64,000 nt of DNA from UBA3839 sp902776985 (GCA_902776985.1 CACYSD010000019.1:42366-106365); one strand, 5' to 3'; numbered from the stretch's first letter, positions 33,955 through 42,999 are shown. Program-made: numbers and translations. The notes: generated by a model not told the origin, from the letters alone.

Positions 33955-34964
33955 CGACGCATGAGTATCCACGCCACAACCGGTGCACCCACCAGGGCTG
34001 TGACACTGCTGACGGGAAGCTGTCCCTGGAACACTGGCAGACGTGCCACAAGATTGCACATCAACGCCAGCAAGGCTCCAGTAAGCATGGTGGCTGGCAT
34101 GAGCACAGCATGGTTGCTGGTGCGGAACAGCCCTCGGGCAAGATGGGGCACAGCCATGCCTATGAACATGATTGGTCCGCAATAAGCTGTGACAATAGCA
34201 ACCAACAGTCCGGAACTGAGAATGATGAGCATCTGGGTGCGATGGAGGTTAAGTCCGAGGTTGGCTGCATAATCATCGCCAAGCATAAGGATGTTCATCG
34301 GTTTGATGAGCAGCATGCTGAGCGGCAAAAGCACACACATCGACGACACAAACATGGTCAGCTCGTCGCCCGACACTCCCGAAAAACTGCCAAGTCCCCA
34401 TACCACGTATGCCTTGACATCCTCCTCGGCGGCAAAGAATTTCAGCAGACCGACCACGGAAGTCACCAGATAGCCTATCATCACACCAATGATGAGCAGA
34501 GTGACATTGCCACGAACGTGACGGGCAACAACCATAATTAGTGCAAGAACGAGCAAGGCACCCACGATGGCGGCAACAGTGATGGTGGCATGACCTGCAT
34601 AGCCCATGCGGCGAAGGGCTACTCCTCCCACACTGCTCGAAAGCAGTACCACACACGCTACGCCGAGACTGGCACCGTTGCTGATGCCAAGCACCGACGG
34701 ACCTGCAAGTGGATTGTGGAAAACTGTCTGCATCTGCAAACCGCTAACCGCCAATCCTGCCCCGGCAACGAGCGCTGTCATGGTGGCTGGTACACGGGAA
34801 TGAACCACTATGTTCTGCCATATCTCAGTTTCGCTTTCCTCACCAAAGACTATGCTCAGGATGTCGGCAACAGGTATCTGCACCGTACCTATAAGCAGGT
34901 TCAGCACAAACGCCACAACGATGAGGACAACGACAACTATGAAGAGGGGAAGGCTGCGCATCAT
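33942..34964 (-). CDS. FecCD-family ABC permease, probably BtuC-like
   Basis: 340 aa from ATG 34964, whose ATGA overlaps the stop of the binding-protein gene; longer frame starts lie inside that gene. About nine to ten hydrophobic helices fit the BtuC/FecCD permease family, with family motifs RVPATMTALVAGAGLAVSGLQMQTVFHNPLAGPSVLGISNGASLG at 60-105 region (split motifs: RVPATMTALVAGAGLAVSG and NPLAGPSVLGISNGAS) and GPIMFIGMAVPHLARGL, the contact loop for the ATPase. It imports a corrinoid, haem or siderophore through the inner membrane. The genomic position beside the B12 operon favours corrinoids. No ATPase gene follows on this strand because the cobK-cbiD gene is convergent. Confidence 0.92.
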   Translation of the reverse strand: MMRSLPLFIVVVVLIVVAFVLNLLIGTVQIPVADILSIVFGEESETEIWQNIVVHSRVPATMTALVAGAGLAVSGLQMQTVFHNPLAGPSVLGISNGASLGVACVVLLSSSVGGVALRRMGYAGHATITVAAIVGALLVLALIMVVARHVRGNVTLLIIGVMIGYLVTSVVGLLKFFAAEEDVKAYVVWGLGSFSGVSGDELTMFVSSMCVLLPLSMLLIKPMNILMLGDDYAANLGLNLHRTQMLIILSSGLLVAIVTAYCGPIMFIGMAVPHLARGLFRTSNHAVLMPATMLTGALLALMCNLVARLPVFQGQLPVSSVTALVGAPVVAWILMRRYTR

Positions 34965-36145
34965 TTCAGAAGAGTGTAGTAGGTGGGGGTATAGTCGGGC
35001 TCTACGAGCTCGGGGTGGAAGATTGCCAGAAGGTCTTTGAGAACGACATCGGGCTGCACGGGGGCAGATTCGTAGTAAGGAGTCTGCTTCATGTTGCAAT
35101 AGATAACCTTGCGGTCGCGAAACGCCTTGAAGAGTCGATTGCGAGGTTCGCTGGCAAGCAGGGCTTCGTAGGAAAAGCGATCGGGATAGCTGTTGAGGAT
35201 GCGCCAGTAGTCGGCATCTGCTGCCAGTTCGTACATCTTCTCAAATTCGATGTTCGTTCCGCCTGTATTGTCATCGTGAACAACATAGTCAGCTCCCGCA
35301 TCGCGGAAGAGCTGGGCAAGCGAGTTCCTGCCTCCCACGGCATACCAGTTGCCGCCATGCATCTCACCACTCATAACTGTGGGCAAGGCTTTGAACTTTG
35401 AACCTTGAACCTTGGACTTCAAGTCATTGTAGCGGTGCTCAATCCCGCTGAAGATGGAGTCTGCCTCTCGCTCCATGCCTATGAACATGGCTACGAACTT
35501 GATCCACTCTGCCTGACCAAGAGGATGGAGTTCCTTGTAGCCAAGATGGGGAATGAGGGTGATGCCTGTCTCCTCTATGGCGGTGTAGCCGCCACGCTTG
35601 AAGGGAGATATGAAAATGACTTCGGGGTTGGCTGCAAGGATGAGTTCGGAGTCGAAGTTCCCCTCCATGCCTATCTTGACGATGCGTCCGTCGTCCACTC
35701 TCTGACGTATTTCCTTGTTGAAGAGGTTCTTGGTGCCGGTGATGCCCTTGATGACATCGTAGGCATCGAGAGCCATGAAATCTGCCAACTGCAGCATAGT
35801 CATGACTATGGTGCGCTGCACTGGCACATACACACGTGTATAGCCTTCGGGCACCATGGCTTTGCAGCCTCGGGGCACGAGCGCAAAATGATAGCTTGCA
35901 GGCATCCGTTCATCGTCGGTCTGAGGATCTGCCACATCAACAAGACGAATCACCTTGTCGTAGGCGGTGACGGTAAATCCCTTGGCATAGCGAGGAGACG
36001 AGGTGGTGTCGGAAGGCTGCGAGGCAGTTGTGCCAGTCACGTCGCTGTCAGCCGTTTCCCCACCATGATTATTCTGCCCGCCCTTGCATGAAATCATCAA
36101 CGCGGCAAGAGCTGCACATGCGAGTATTAATGCTTTATTCTTCAT
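34961..36145 (-). CDS. Periplasmic binding lipoprotein, BtuF/FecB-like
   Basis: 394 aa. Lipoprotein signal with C20 in MISC, then a Gly/Asp/Ser/Thr-rich linker to about residue 50 that tethers the domain. The rest is a class III substrate-binding protein: RTIVMTMLQLADFMALDAYDVIKGITG, IVKIGMEGNFDSELILAANPEVIFIS, GITLIPHLGYKELHPLGQAEWIKF and the C-terminal PDVVLKDLLAIFHPEL. It delivers a ligand to the adjacent permease (4-nt overlap). The segment DLKSKVQGSKFKAL is coded by a TTCAAGG-type simple repeat (35388-35418). A -7 box TAAATTTG lies at 36186-36193, back to back with the ruvB promoter. Confidence 0.9.
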   Translation of the reverse strand: MKNKALILACAALAALMISCKGGQNNHGGETADSDVTGTTASQPSDTTSSPRYAKGFTVTAYDKVIRLVDVADPQTDDERMPASYHFALVPRGCKAMVPEGYTRVYVPVQRTIVMTMLQLADFMALDAYDVIKGITGTKNLFNKEIRQRVDDGRIVKIGMEGNFDSELILAANPEVIFISPFKRGGYTAIEETGITLIPHLGYKELHPLGQAEWIKFVAMFIGMEREADSIFSGIEHRYNDLKSKVQGSKFKALPTVMSGEMHGGNWYAVGGRNSLAQLFRDAGADYVVHDDNTGGTNIEFEKMYELAADADYWRILNSYPDRFSYEALLASEPRNRLFKAFRDRKVIYCNMKQTPYYESAPVQPDVVLKDLLAIFHPELVEPDYTPTYYTLLK

Positions 36146-36185
36146 AGGATTGACTCTTAATTTTTTTTAAAACAAATGGACACTA

Positions 36186-36216
36186 CAAATTTAGTAATAA
36201 AAAAGACATTGCACTC
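36186..36216 (-). promoter_or_regulatory. Predicted promoter of the btuF-btuC genes
   Basis: Minus strand: TTG (36216-36214), 20-nt spacer, TAAATTTG (36193-36186), 41 nt before ATG 36145. Confidence 0.6.
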
Positions 36217-36228
36217 AATTATTTTGTA

Positions 36229-36236
36229 TAAATTTG
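36229..36236 (+). promoter_or_regulatory. Predicted -7 box of ruvB
   Basis: TAAATTTG on the plus strand, 25 nt before ATG 36261; divergent from the btuF promoter. Confidence 0.55.
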
Positions 36237-36260
36237 CATAAATAAAGCTATACAAGACGC

Positions 36261-37295
36261 ATGACTGACAATTTTGACATACGCGAGGAGCAGTACCTGT
36301 CGGCGAAAGAGAAGGATTTCGAACAGGCTCTGCGACCGCTCCGGTTCGACGATTTCAGCGGACAGACGAAGGTGGTGGAGAACCTCAGCATATTCGTGGA
36401 GGCAGCCAAGTTCCGTGGCGAGCCGCTCGACCACACCCTGCTGCACGGTCCTCCGGGACTGGGCAAGACTACGCTGTCGAACATCATTGCCAACGAACTG
36501 GGCGTGGGATTCAAGGTTACCAGCGGACCTGTGCTCGACAAGCCGGGAGACCTGGCTGGAATCCTGACAAGCCTGGAGGAGAACGATGTGCTGTTCATAG
36601 ACGAGATTCACCGTCTCTCTCCAGTAGTGGAGGAGTATCTCTACTCCGCGATGGAGGATTACCGAATCGACATCATGATAGACAAGGGTCCGTCGGCACG
36701 AAGCATACAGATAGACCTCAACCCCTTCACCCTCGTAGGGGCAACAACTCGCAGCGGACTGCTCACGGCACCTCTGAGGGCACGATTCGGCATCAACATG
36801 CATTTGGAATACTACGATGCTCCGGTGCTGAAGAAAATCATAATGCGATCGGCATCGCTGCTGGGAGTGCCATGCGACGAAAACGCTGCAGCCGAGATTG
36901 CCGGACGTAGCCGCGGCACACCACGTATTGCCAACGCCCTGCTGCGCAGAGTGCGCGACTTTGCACAGGTGCGAGGCACTGGACGCATTGACGTGAAGAT
37001 TGCCCATATTGCCCTCGAAGCGCTCAACATAGACAAGTTCGGTTTGGACGAAATCGACAACAAGATCCTGACCACGATTATCGACAAGTTCAAGGGCGGA
37101 CCTGTAGGTGTAGGAACTATCGCCACAGCTGTAGGCGAAGACCCGGGCACTCTGGAGGAGGTGTACGAGCCGTTCCTCATTAAGGAAGGATTCATCAAGC
37201 GTACACCTCGTGGTCGTGAAGTAACCGAACTGGCATACAAACATCTGGGCAGAACTCCCCTCAACCAGTCACAAATGGGAGATTTATTTAGTTAA
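36261..37295 (+). CDS. ruvB: Holliday junction branch-migration helicase RuvB
   Basis: 344 aa, standard length. AAA+ motor with Walker A GPPGLGKTTL, Walker B VLFIDEIHRL, sensor 1 LVGATTRSG, arginine finger in PLRARFG, and the C-terminal winged helix ending PFLIKEGFIKRTPRGREVTELAYKHLG. RuvB hexamers drive branch migration with RuvA during recombinational repair in the cytoplasm. The gene is divergent from the btuF-btuC genes and followed 27 nt later by a flippase gene. Confidence 0.97.
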   Translation: MTDNFDIREEQYLSAKEKDFEQALRPLRFDDFSGQTKVVENLSIFVEAAKFRGEPLDHTLLHGPPGLGKTTLSNIIANELGVGFKVTSGPVLDKPGDLAGILTSLEENDVLFIDEIHRLSPVVEEYLYSAMEDYRIDIMIDKGPSARSIQIDLNPFTLVGATTRSGLLTAPLRARFGINMHLEYYDAPVLKKIIMRSASLLGVPCDENAAAEIAGRSRGTPRIANALLRRVRDFAQVRGTGRIDVKIAHIALEALNIDKFGLDEIDNKILTTIIDKFKGGPVGVGTIATAVGEDPGTLEEVYEPFLIKEGFIKRTPRGREVTELAYKHLGRTPLNQSQMGDLFS

Positions 37296-37322
37296 ACATT
37301 AAACGCTAAAACCTGCCTATAT

Positions 37323-38765
37323 ATGGCTAATCTCAAATCTCTTGCAAAAGAAACCGCAATCTACGGACTGAGCAGCATTGTGGGACGATTCCTCAACTAT
37401 CTGCTCGTACCCCTTTATACAGTGAAGATAGCGGCAAGTAGCGGCGGCTACGGAGTTGTGACCAACATCTACGCCTACACCGCTCTGCTGCTGGTAATCC
37501 TCACCTTCGGCATGGAAACCACCTTCTTCCGCTTTGCCAACAAGGAAGGTGAGAATCCGAAGACGGTCTTCACCAACGCCCTGTTGGTGGTAGGCTCGTT
37601 AAGTGTGCTGCTTATGGCGGCAGTCATGGTTTTCCTGCCGCAGATATGCAGTGGACTAGGCTATGATGACCATCCCGAATGGGTGTGGATGATGGCTCTC
37701 ACTGTCTCTATCGACGCTGTTCAGGCAATCTTCTATTCGCTGCTGCGATTCCAGAAGAAAGCGCTGAAGTTCGCTATACTCAAACTCACTTTTATCGCCC
37801 TGAACATAGGTGCGAACCTCGTGTATTTCCTCTTCATAGGTCACGATGTGACTTATGTGTTCAGCCTCAACCTTGCCTGCACAGCGGTGATGACGCTCTT
37901 CTTCATACCCGAGATGCTGCACAACCACTGGAAGACCGACAAGGCACAGCTACGACGTATGTTCAGCTACTCATGGCCAATACTGGTGCTCGGAATCGCC
38001 GGCATACTCAACCAGACTGTGGACAAGATTATCTTTCCGCTCATCTATCCCGACGCAGAACAGGCACAGGTGCAGCTCGGCATCTACGGAGCATGTGTGA
38101 AAATCGCCATGATTATGGCAATGATCACACAGGCCTTCCGCTACGCCTACGAACCCTACGTCTTTGCCAAGAGCAAGGACAAGGACTCCAAGGAGACCTA
38201 TGCACAGGCCATGAAATACTTCATCATCTTCACCCTGCTGGCTTTCCTCGTAGTGATGGGTTATATGGACATCCTCAAGCACATCATCGGTGCAGGCTAC
38301 CGCGACGGACTCCGTGTGGTGCCAATCGTCATGGCTGCGGAAATCATGATGGGCATCTACTTCAACCTGTCGTTCTGGTACAAGCTCATCGACAAGACCA
38401 TCTGGGGCGCGTGGTTCTCACTTGCAGGCTGTACGGCACTCATCCTCGTCAACGTGCTGCTAATCCCAAGCATAGGCTATATGGCTTGTGCATGGGGAGG
38501 TGTGGCAGGCTACGGAGTGGCAATGCTGCTGAGCTACTTTGTGGGTCAGAAGAAAATGCCAATCAACTATCCGCTCCTGCAAATAGGCAAATACGTGCTG
38601 ATAGCTGCTGTTCTCTACACCGCCATGGCTCTGCTGCCCGACTCCTTCCCCGCAATCCTGAGAATCGGCATCAACACCCTGCTCATCGCCATCTTCGTTG
38701 CCTATATCATCAAGGCTGACATGCCACTCCACTCCCTACCGGTAATAGGAAAATATTTTAAATAA
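37323..38765 (+). CDS. Polysaccharide flippase (Wzx/MVF-type membrane protein)
   Basis: 480 aa with 12-14 hydrophobic helices. The N-terminus LAKETAIYGLSSIVGRFLNYLLVPLYTVKIAASSGGYGVVTNIYAYTALL is split here as the motif AIYGLSSIVGRFLNYLLVPLY plus YGVVTNIYAY, typical of oligosaccharide flippases of the MOP superfamily, including MurJ/Wzx-like proteins. It moves lipid-linked glycans from the cytoplasmic to the periplasmic face of the inner membrane. The gene follows ruvB closely, as in related genomes, but no glycan gene cluster is adjacent, so it may serve a conserved rather than a capsule-specific pathway. Confidence 0.88.
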   Translation: MANLKSLAKETAIYGLSSIVGRFLNYLLVPLYTVKIAASSGGYGVVTNIYAYTALLLVILTFGMETTFFRFANKEGENPKTVFTNALLVVGSLSVLLMAAVMVFLPQICSGLGYDDHPEWVWMMALTVSIDAVQAIFYSLLRFQKKALKFAILKLTFIALNIGANLVYFLFIGHDVTYVFSLNLACTAVMTLFFIPEMLHNHWKTDKAQLRRMFSYSWPILVLGIAGILNQTVDKIIFPLIYPDAEQAQVQLGIYGACVKIAMIMAMITQAFRYAYEPYVFAKSKDKDSKETYAQAMKYFIIFTLLAFLVVMGYMDILKHIIGAGYRDGLRVVPIVMAAEIMMGIYFNLSFWYKLIDKTIWGAWFSLAGCTALILVNVLLIPSIGYMACAWGGVAGYGVAMLLSYFVGQKKMPINYPLLQIGKYVLIAAVLYTAMALLPDSFPAILRIGINTLLIAIFVAYIIKADMPLHSLPVIGKYFK

Positions 38766-38822
38766 CGACGATATACCGTAATAACTATAAAACGTAATAA
38801 CGACATAACAACAACTAAAAAA

Positions 38823-40928
38823 ATGAAAAAGATTCTGACTATCATTGCTGCTTCACTGACTCTCGGCACAGCTCATGCTGACGAGGGAATGTGGATGATC
38901 AGCAATCTCTCAGCCCACACAGACTCCATCATGCACAGTCTGGGGCTGGAACTGACACACGACGAGATTTACAACACCGAGTCACCATGCCTCAACAATG
39001 CCATAGTGCAGTTTGGCGGATTCTGCTCAGGTGTTGTGGTAAGCCAGGACGGACTGGTTTTCACCAACCACCACTGCGGTTACGGCTCTATCCAGGAGCA
39101 CTCGACAACCTCACACGACTACCTGCGCGACGGATTCTTCGCAAAACGATTCAAGGACGAGCTGCCCAACGAAGGTCTTTATGTGGATTTCCACGTCAAG
39201 ACCTACGAAGTGACAGACCTGATCAACGCAGCCTTGAAGCCGGAGATGGACAGCCGCGAACGCTCCGAGGCTATTGACTCCGTTAGCACTTCTCTCACCG
39301 ACGCAATCGACGATGAGGCAAACGGAATCCACGCCGTCATTGTGCCTTACTACAAAGGCAGCAAATACTATCTCAGCGTTTACCTGCGCTATAGCGACGT
39401 ACGCCTCGTGTTTGCTCCACCACAGTGTCTTGGAAAGCACGGAGGAGACACCGACAACTGGATGTGGCCGCGACAGACTTGCGACTTCTCAGTGTTCCGC
39501 ATCTATGCAGGCAAGGACAACAAACCGGCTGAATACAGCAAAGACAACGTGCCTTTCCACCCTGTACGCTATGCCCACGTAAGCACTCAAGGCTATCAGC
39601 CTGGTACTTTCTGCATGACTCTGGGCTATCCAGGCTCTACTGACCGCTACCTCTCTTCATACGGCATAATCGACGTGATGAATTCAACCAACGACCCGCG
39701 TCAGCAGGTACGTGGAGTGAAGCAGGAAGTGATGAAGGCTGCCATGAACTGCAGCGATGCCCTGCGCATCATGTACTCTTCCAAATATGCCCAGAGCAGC
39801 AACTACTGGAAGTTCTCCATCGGTCAGAACAAGGCTTTACGTGAACTGAATGTAGTTGCAGAAAAGCAGGCTTTGGAGCGCGAAATCAACGAATGGGTGA
39901 TGCAACGTCCTGACGAGCGTGGTAAGTACATCGGAATACTCGACTCGCTCAAGGTGCTCTACGAGAACAATGCGGAGTTGAACCGAGTTCAGACCATTTG
40001 GGAAGAATCGTTCTGGAACGGCAGCGACATCATACAGTTTGTTATCCGCCAGCTCATCGGAGTGATGCGTGAAAAGCCATCCAACTTTGCCGAGGATGTG
40101 GCTAAGGAATACAAGGACATTGACATAAAGACCGACCAGCGCATCTTTGCTGCCATGGTGGACAACTACCGTAAACAGGTTAAGCCGGAATATCTGCCAG
40201 ACTTCTACAAGGTTGTAGACAGTATATATGTCGGCAATCCAAATACTTTTGCCGATGCCCTTTATGCAAATTCAGTCTTTGCCAATCCGGAAGCTCTCGC
40301 CAAGGTTAAGGAATTCTCCGAGGTTATGAACGACCCTATGGTTGAAGTTACCTTCTCGCTTATCCAGTCGATTTACTCCATCAGCGTGGACAACAGCAAC
40401 GTTCAGGAATACGAGAGACTGCTGGGCGAGGCATTGCGTGAGATGAGAGCAGAAAAAGAATTCTATCCAGACGCCAATTTCACTCTGCGCCTGAGCTACG
40501 GAATCATTGAAGGCTATACCACCAACGAAGGTGTTCGCTACAATTGCTACACTCCTTCACAGAGCATTGTGGACAAGTTCGAGAAGCAGGGATCTAACCC
40601 AGACTACGAACTCACAGAACCTGTTTATCGCTGGTTGAAGAAAGGCGACTGGGGCAAACGCTATATCGATCCTAAGTCAGGCGATCTGCAACTTTGCTTC
40701 CTCACCAACAACGACATTACTGGAGGAAACTCCGGCTCTGGTATGTTCGACGGCAAGGGACGCCTCATCGGTCTTGCCTTCGACGGCAACTGGGAAGCAA
40801 TGTCAGGTGATATAAAGTTCGACAACAACCTGCAACGAACCATCGGCGTTGATATCCGCTACGTCCTCTCCGTGATTGAGACTTACGGAAAAGGCAAGCG
40901 TCTTATCAAGGAACTGACGCTGGAATAA
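38823..40928 (+). CDS. S46 family dipeptidyl-peptidase (DPP7-like)
   Basis: 701 aa. Signal peptide about 1-19 (TAHA-DEGMW). Chymotrypsin-fold serine peptidase of family S46: catalytic histidine in FTNHHCG (H84), aspartate in GGDTDNWMWPR and serine S637 in GGNSGSGMFDG. In this family the residue in the loop FD-x-NWE sets specificity: Arg in the acidic-specific DPP11, Gly in DPP7. Here the sequence is FDGNWEAMSGD, so a DPP7-like preference for hydrophobic residues before the cleaved bond is inferred. The enzyme releases dipeptides in the periplasm for amino-acid nutrition of asaccharolytic metabolism. A bidirectional terminator follows. Confidence 0.93.
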   Translation: MKKILTIIAASLTLGTAHADEGMWMISNLSAHTDSIMHSLGLELTHDEIYNTESPCLNNAIVQFGGFCSGVVVSQDGLVFTNHHCGYGSIQEHSTTSHDYLRDGFFAKRFKDELPNEGLYVDFHVKTYEVTDLINAALKPEMDSRERSEAIDSVSTSLTDAIDDEANGIHAVIVPYYKGSKYYLSVYLRYSDVRLVFAPPQCLGKHGGDTDNWMWPRQTCDFSVFRIYAGKDNKPAEYSKDNVPFHPVRYAHVSTQGYQPGTFCMTLGYPGSTDRYLSSYGIIDVMNSTNDPRQQVRGVKQEVMKAAMNCSDALRIMYSSKYAQSSNYWKFSIGQNKALRELNVVAEKQALEREINEWVMQRPDERGKYIGILDSLKVLYENNAELNRVQTIWEESFWNGSDIIQFVIRQLIGVMREKPSNFAEDVAKEYKDIDIKTDQRIFAAMVDNYRKQVKPEYLPDFYKVVDSIYVGNPNTFADALYANSVFANPEALAKVKEFSEVMNDPMVEVTFSLIQSIYSISVDNSNVQEYERLLGEALREMRAEKEFYPDANFTLRLSYGIIEGYTTNEGVRYNCYTPSQSIVDKFEKQGSNPDYELTEPVYRWLKKGDWGKRYIDPKSGDLQLCFLTNNDITGGNSGSGMFDGKGRLIGLAFDGNWEAMSGDIKFDNNLQRTIGVDIRYVLSVIETYGKGKRLIKELTLE

Positions 40929-40948
40929 AAGGATTAATGCCAGAAAAT

Positions 40949-40987
40949 AGTAAATGCGGCTGACCGTCATGGTTAGCCGCATTTACT
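40949..40987. terminator. Bidirectional Rho-independent terminator
   Basis: AGTAAATGCGGCTgACC, loop GTCAT, GGTTAGCCGCATTTACT: 17-bp stem with one mismatch between the convergent S46 peptidase and argB genes. A- and T-rich flanks allow use from both sides. Confidence 0.85.
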
Positions 40988-41009
40988 ATATATTATTGTA
41001 TTAATGTGC

Positions 41010-41804
41010 CTAAAGTGTAATCACTGTTCCACTTTCAGTATTGCTGATATTGTCGGCATGAGTGATAACCACGCACCCTACCCCATTGCGACATGCATCA
41101 AGTGCATTCTCAATCTTTGGAATCATGCCGCCTTGTATCACTCCCTCAGCTACAAGTGTCTGGAATGACTTGGCATTGATATGCGGAATAACGCTTGACT
41201 CGTCATCTGCATCCATCAACACTCCGTTATGCTCAAAACAGTACATCAGGGAAACGTCAAACATGTCTGCCATACCCTTTGCTGTCTCTGCGGCAATGGT
41301 GTCGGCATTGGTATTCAAAAGCGTTCCCTGACCATCGTGAGTAAGAGGAGCCATAACCGGTGTGATTCCGCTTTCAATCAGATTGGCAAGTACTCGTCCA
41401 TTAGTGCTGTACACATCACCTACAAACCCATAGTCTACGCTTTGTCCGTCTGCCGTTGTTACAACAGGACGGCGATGGCTGAGGATAACCCCTGCATCTG
41501 CACCTGTCAGCCCAAGGGCATTGATTGAACGAGCCTGCAACTGTGCAACGATATTCTTGTTGACCAGACCACCATAGACCATTGTCACGATGCGCAACAT
41601 CTCTGCATCTGTCACACGACGGCCGTTGACCATCTTAGTCTCAATACCCATCTGAGCAGCAAGCGCGGTAGCACTGCGTCCACCTCCATGCACTAGGATT
41701 TTTGCTCCGTCGATTTGCTGGAAATGATCGAGCAATTTCTGGAGTGAATCGTGATTCTCAACGATTGCACCACCAACCTTTACTATAGTTAACTTCTCTT
41801 TCAA
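41010..41804 (-). CDS. argB: Acetylglutamate kinase
   Basis: 264 aa. ArgB phosphorylates N-acetylglutamate in arginine synthesis. Motifs: VKVGGAIVENHDSL, LVHGGGRSATALAAQMGIETKMVNGRRVTDAEMLRIV (recognised in parts HGGGRSATALA and NGRRVTDAEML), NTNADTIAAETAKGM and GGMIPKIENALDA. The start codon is TTG at 41804; no ATG lies in frame nearby, and the HIT gene stops 11 nt upstream. It is the last gene of a greA-HIT-argB minus-strand cluster. Confidence 0.95.
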   Translation of the reverse strand: MKEKLTIVKVGGAIVENHDSLQKLLDHFQQIDGAKILVHGGGRSATALAAQMGIETKMVNGRRVTDAEMLRIVTMVYGGLVNKNIVAQLQARSINALGLTGADAGVILSHRRPVVTTADGQSVDYGFVGDVYSTNGRVLANLIESGITPVMAPLTHDGQGTLLNTNADTIAAETAKGMADMFDVSLMYCFEHNGVLMDADDESSVIPHINAKSFQTLVAEGVIQGGMIPKIENALDACRNGVGCVVITHADNISNTESGTVITL

Positions 41805-41815
41805 GGTATGTGCTA

Positions 41816-42217
41816 TTAAGAGTTTTTGCGGAACTGTTCAAGAATCTGGGCAGCCACAGACTGCATTTCTTCCTGGCTAACTTCAGCCTTTGGCTTGCCG
41901 AAACGCATATCACCTTCCGACTGCATTGGCACCAAGTGGATATGAGCATGAGGAACTTCAAGACCGAGAACAGCCTCACCTACCTTCACACATGGAATCA
42001 CAGCCTTGATTGCCTGAGCCACATGCTTGGCAAACACTTGGAAGCGAGCAATCTCATCGTCATCCATATCGAAGATATAGTCCACCTCACGACGAGGAAT
42101 ACAGAGAGTGTGTCCCTTTACCAACGGATTGATGTCAAGGAATGCATAAAACTCATCTGTTTCTGCACATTTGTAACTGGGAATTTCTCCAGCAGCTATT
42201 TTTGAAAAAATATCCAT
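41816..42217 (-). CDS. HIT family nucleotide-binding protein
   Basis: 133 aa. Contains the HIT hydrolase motif H-A-H-I-H (VPHAHIHLVPM), preceded by DIFSKIAAGEIPSYKCAETDEFYAFLDINP and LCIPRREVDYIF, typical of the HinT/Fhit-like branch that hydrolyses nucleoside phosphoramidates or dinucleotides in the cytoplasm. The gene lies between greA (31-nt gap) and argB (11-nt gap), all on the minus strand. Confidence 0.95.
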   Translation of the reverse strand: MDIFSKIAAGEIPSYKCAETDEFYAFLDINPLVKGHTLCIPRREVDYIFDMDDDEIARFQVFAKHVAQAIKAVIPCVKVGEAVLGLEVPHAHIHLVPMQSEGDMRFGKPKAEVSQEEMQSVAAQILEQFRKNS

Positions 42218-42248
42218 TATTAAAAAAATAATGAGCTTATAAACTCAA

Positions 42249-42713
42249 TTATACTGAAATATCTACAATTTCGAGTTCGATAATACCCTGAGGAATCTGA
42301 ATGTTAGCGATATCGCCAACCTTCTTTCCGAGCAAACCCTGAGCAATAGGAGTACCCACACTGATCTTACCCTCACGCAGATTAGCTTCGCTTTCACTTA
42401 CGAGAGTATAAGTCATCAGAGCACCAGTCTTCACATTCTTCATCTGAACTTTGGACAGTATCTGAACGACATCGGTCTGAACCTTGGAAGTGTCAAGTAT
42501 CTTTGCGTTTGCAAGTTCAGCCTTGAGCTGGGCAATCTTTGATTCGAGTTTACCCTGAGCTTCCTTTGCAGCATCATATTCAGCATTTTCGGAGAGGTCA
42601 CCTTTCTCACGCGCCTCCTGTATCTGGCGAATCACCTCTGGGCGTTCCACCTCTTCAAGTTGTTTGATTTCGGCTCTGAGTTTTTCATAGCCATCTTTAG
42701 ACATGTATGCCAT
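42249..42713 (-). CDS. greA: Transcription elongation factor GreA
   Basis: 154 aa, normal length. GreA enters the RNA polymerase secondary channel and stimulates cleavage of backtracked RNA. The coiled-coil tip carries the catalytic acidic residues in EKGDLSENAEYDAAKEAQ, and the C-terminal domain ends with SPIAQ-like GTPIAQGLLGKKVGDIANIQIPQG. It starts MAYMSKDGYEKL. The leader (about 115 nt) has a hairpin at 42789-42810 followed on this strand by a T-rich stretch. A second GreA-like gene lies at 43436-43900. Confidence 0.95.
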   Translation of the reverse strand: MAYMSKDGYEKLRAEIKQLEEVERPEVIRQIQEAREKGDLSENAEYDAAKEAQGKLESKIAQLKAELANAKILDTSKVQTDVVQILSKVQMKNVKTGALMTYTLVSESEANLREGKISVGTPIAQGLLGKKVGDIANIQIPQGIIELEIVDISV

Positions 42714-42788
42714 AATCGTTTGATTTTTAGATAATTCTTAATTATACAATCGGTGTTATCGTTTGTTTTAGGGCAGAAAAGAAAAGAA

Positions 42789-42810
42789 TCCCGACGCTTT
42801 ACAGCATCGG
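42789..42810 (-). promoter_or_regulatory. Hairpin in the greA leader
   Basis: Minus strand CCGATGCT, loop GTAA, AGCGTCGG (one mismatch) followed by GATTCTTTTCTTTTC. It lies between the predicted promoter (42837-42844) and the greA start, so it could act as an attenuator; this is only structural inference. Confidence 0.4.
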
Positions 42811-42822
42811 AACCCTTCTTTT

Positions 42823-42844
42823 TACCTTTGTGGCTGCAAAGGTA
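42823..42844. promoter_or_regulatory. Palindrome of two opposed TACCTTTG boxes
   Basis: TACCTTTG on the plus strand, 6-nt spacer, and its exact reverse complement CAAAGGTA. The minus-strand box is well placed to drive greA-HIT-argB. It repeats the pattern found at 4276-4301. Confidence 0.55.
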
Positions 42845-42949
42845 CACTTTATTTCAATGTAAGCCAAATTTTTATGTTGTTTTTTTAATTCTCAGACCTC
42901 TAAGCGTTTCTTATTCACGCATCATACGTGTATTCTGAATTATTAGTAT

Positions 42950-42957
42950 TAACTTTG
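42950..42957 (+). promoter_or_regulatory. Predicted -7 box of the hotdog thioesterase-greA2 pair
   Basis: TAACTTTG on the plus strand, 43 nt before ATG 43000. Its position excludes the upstream in-frame start at 42928. Confidence 0.55.
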
Positions 42958-42999
42958 CACCCACATAACAATTCATGTATTAATACACAGTTCAATAAT

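Noticed and set aside
36219..37244. 341-codon minus-strand frame opposite ruvB
   Set aside because: ruvB is unambiguous, and the antisense peptide has no recognisable family; it is a shadow.
37679..38719. 346-codon frame overlapping the flippase gene in another plus-strand frame
   Set aside because: Its peptide is rich in His, Arg, Gln and Pro, has no domain and is a frame shadow of the membrane protein gene.
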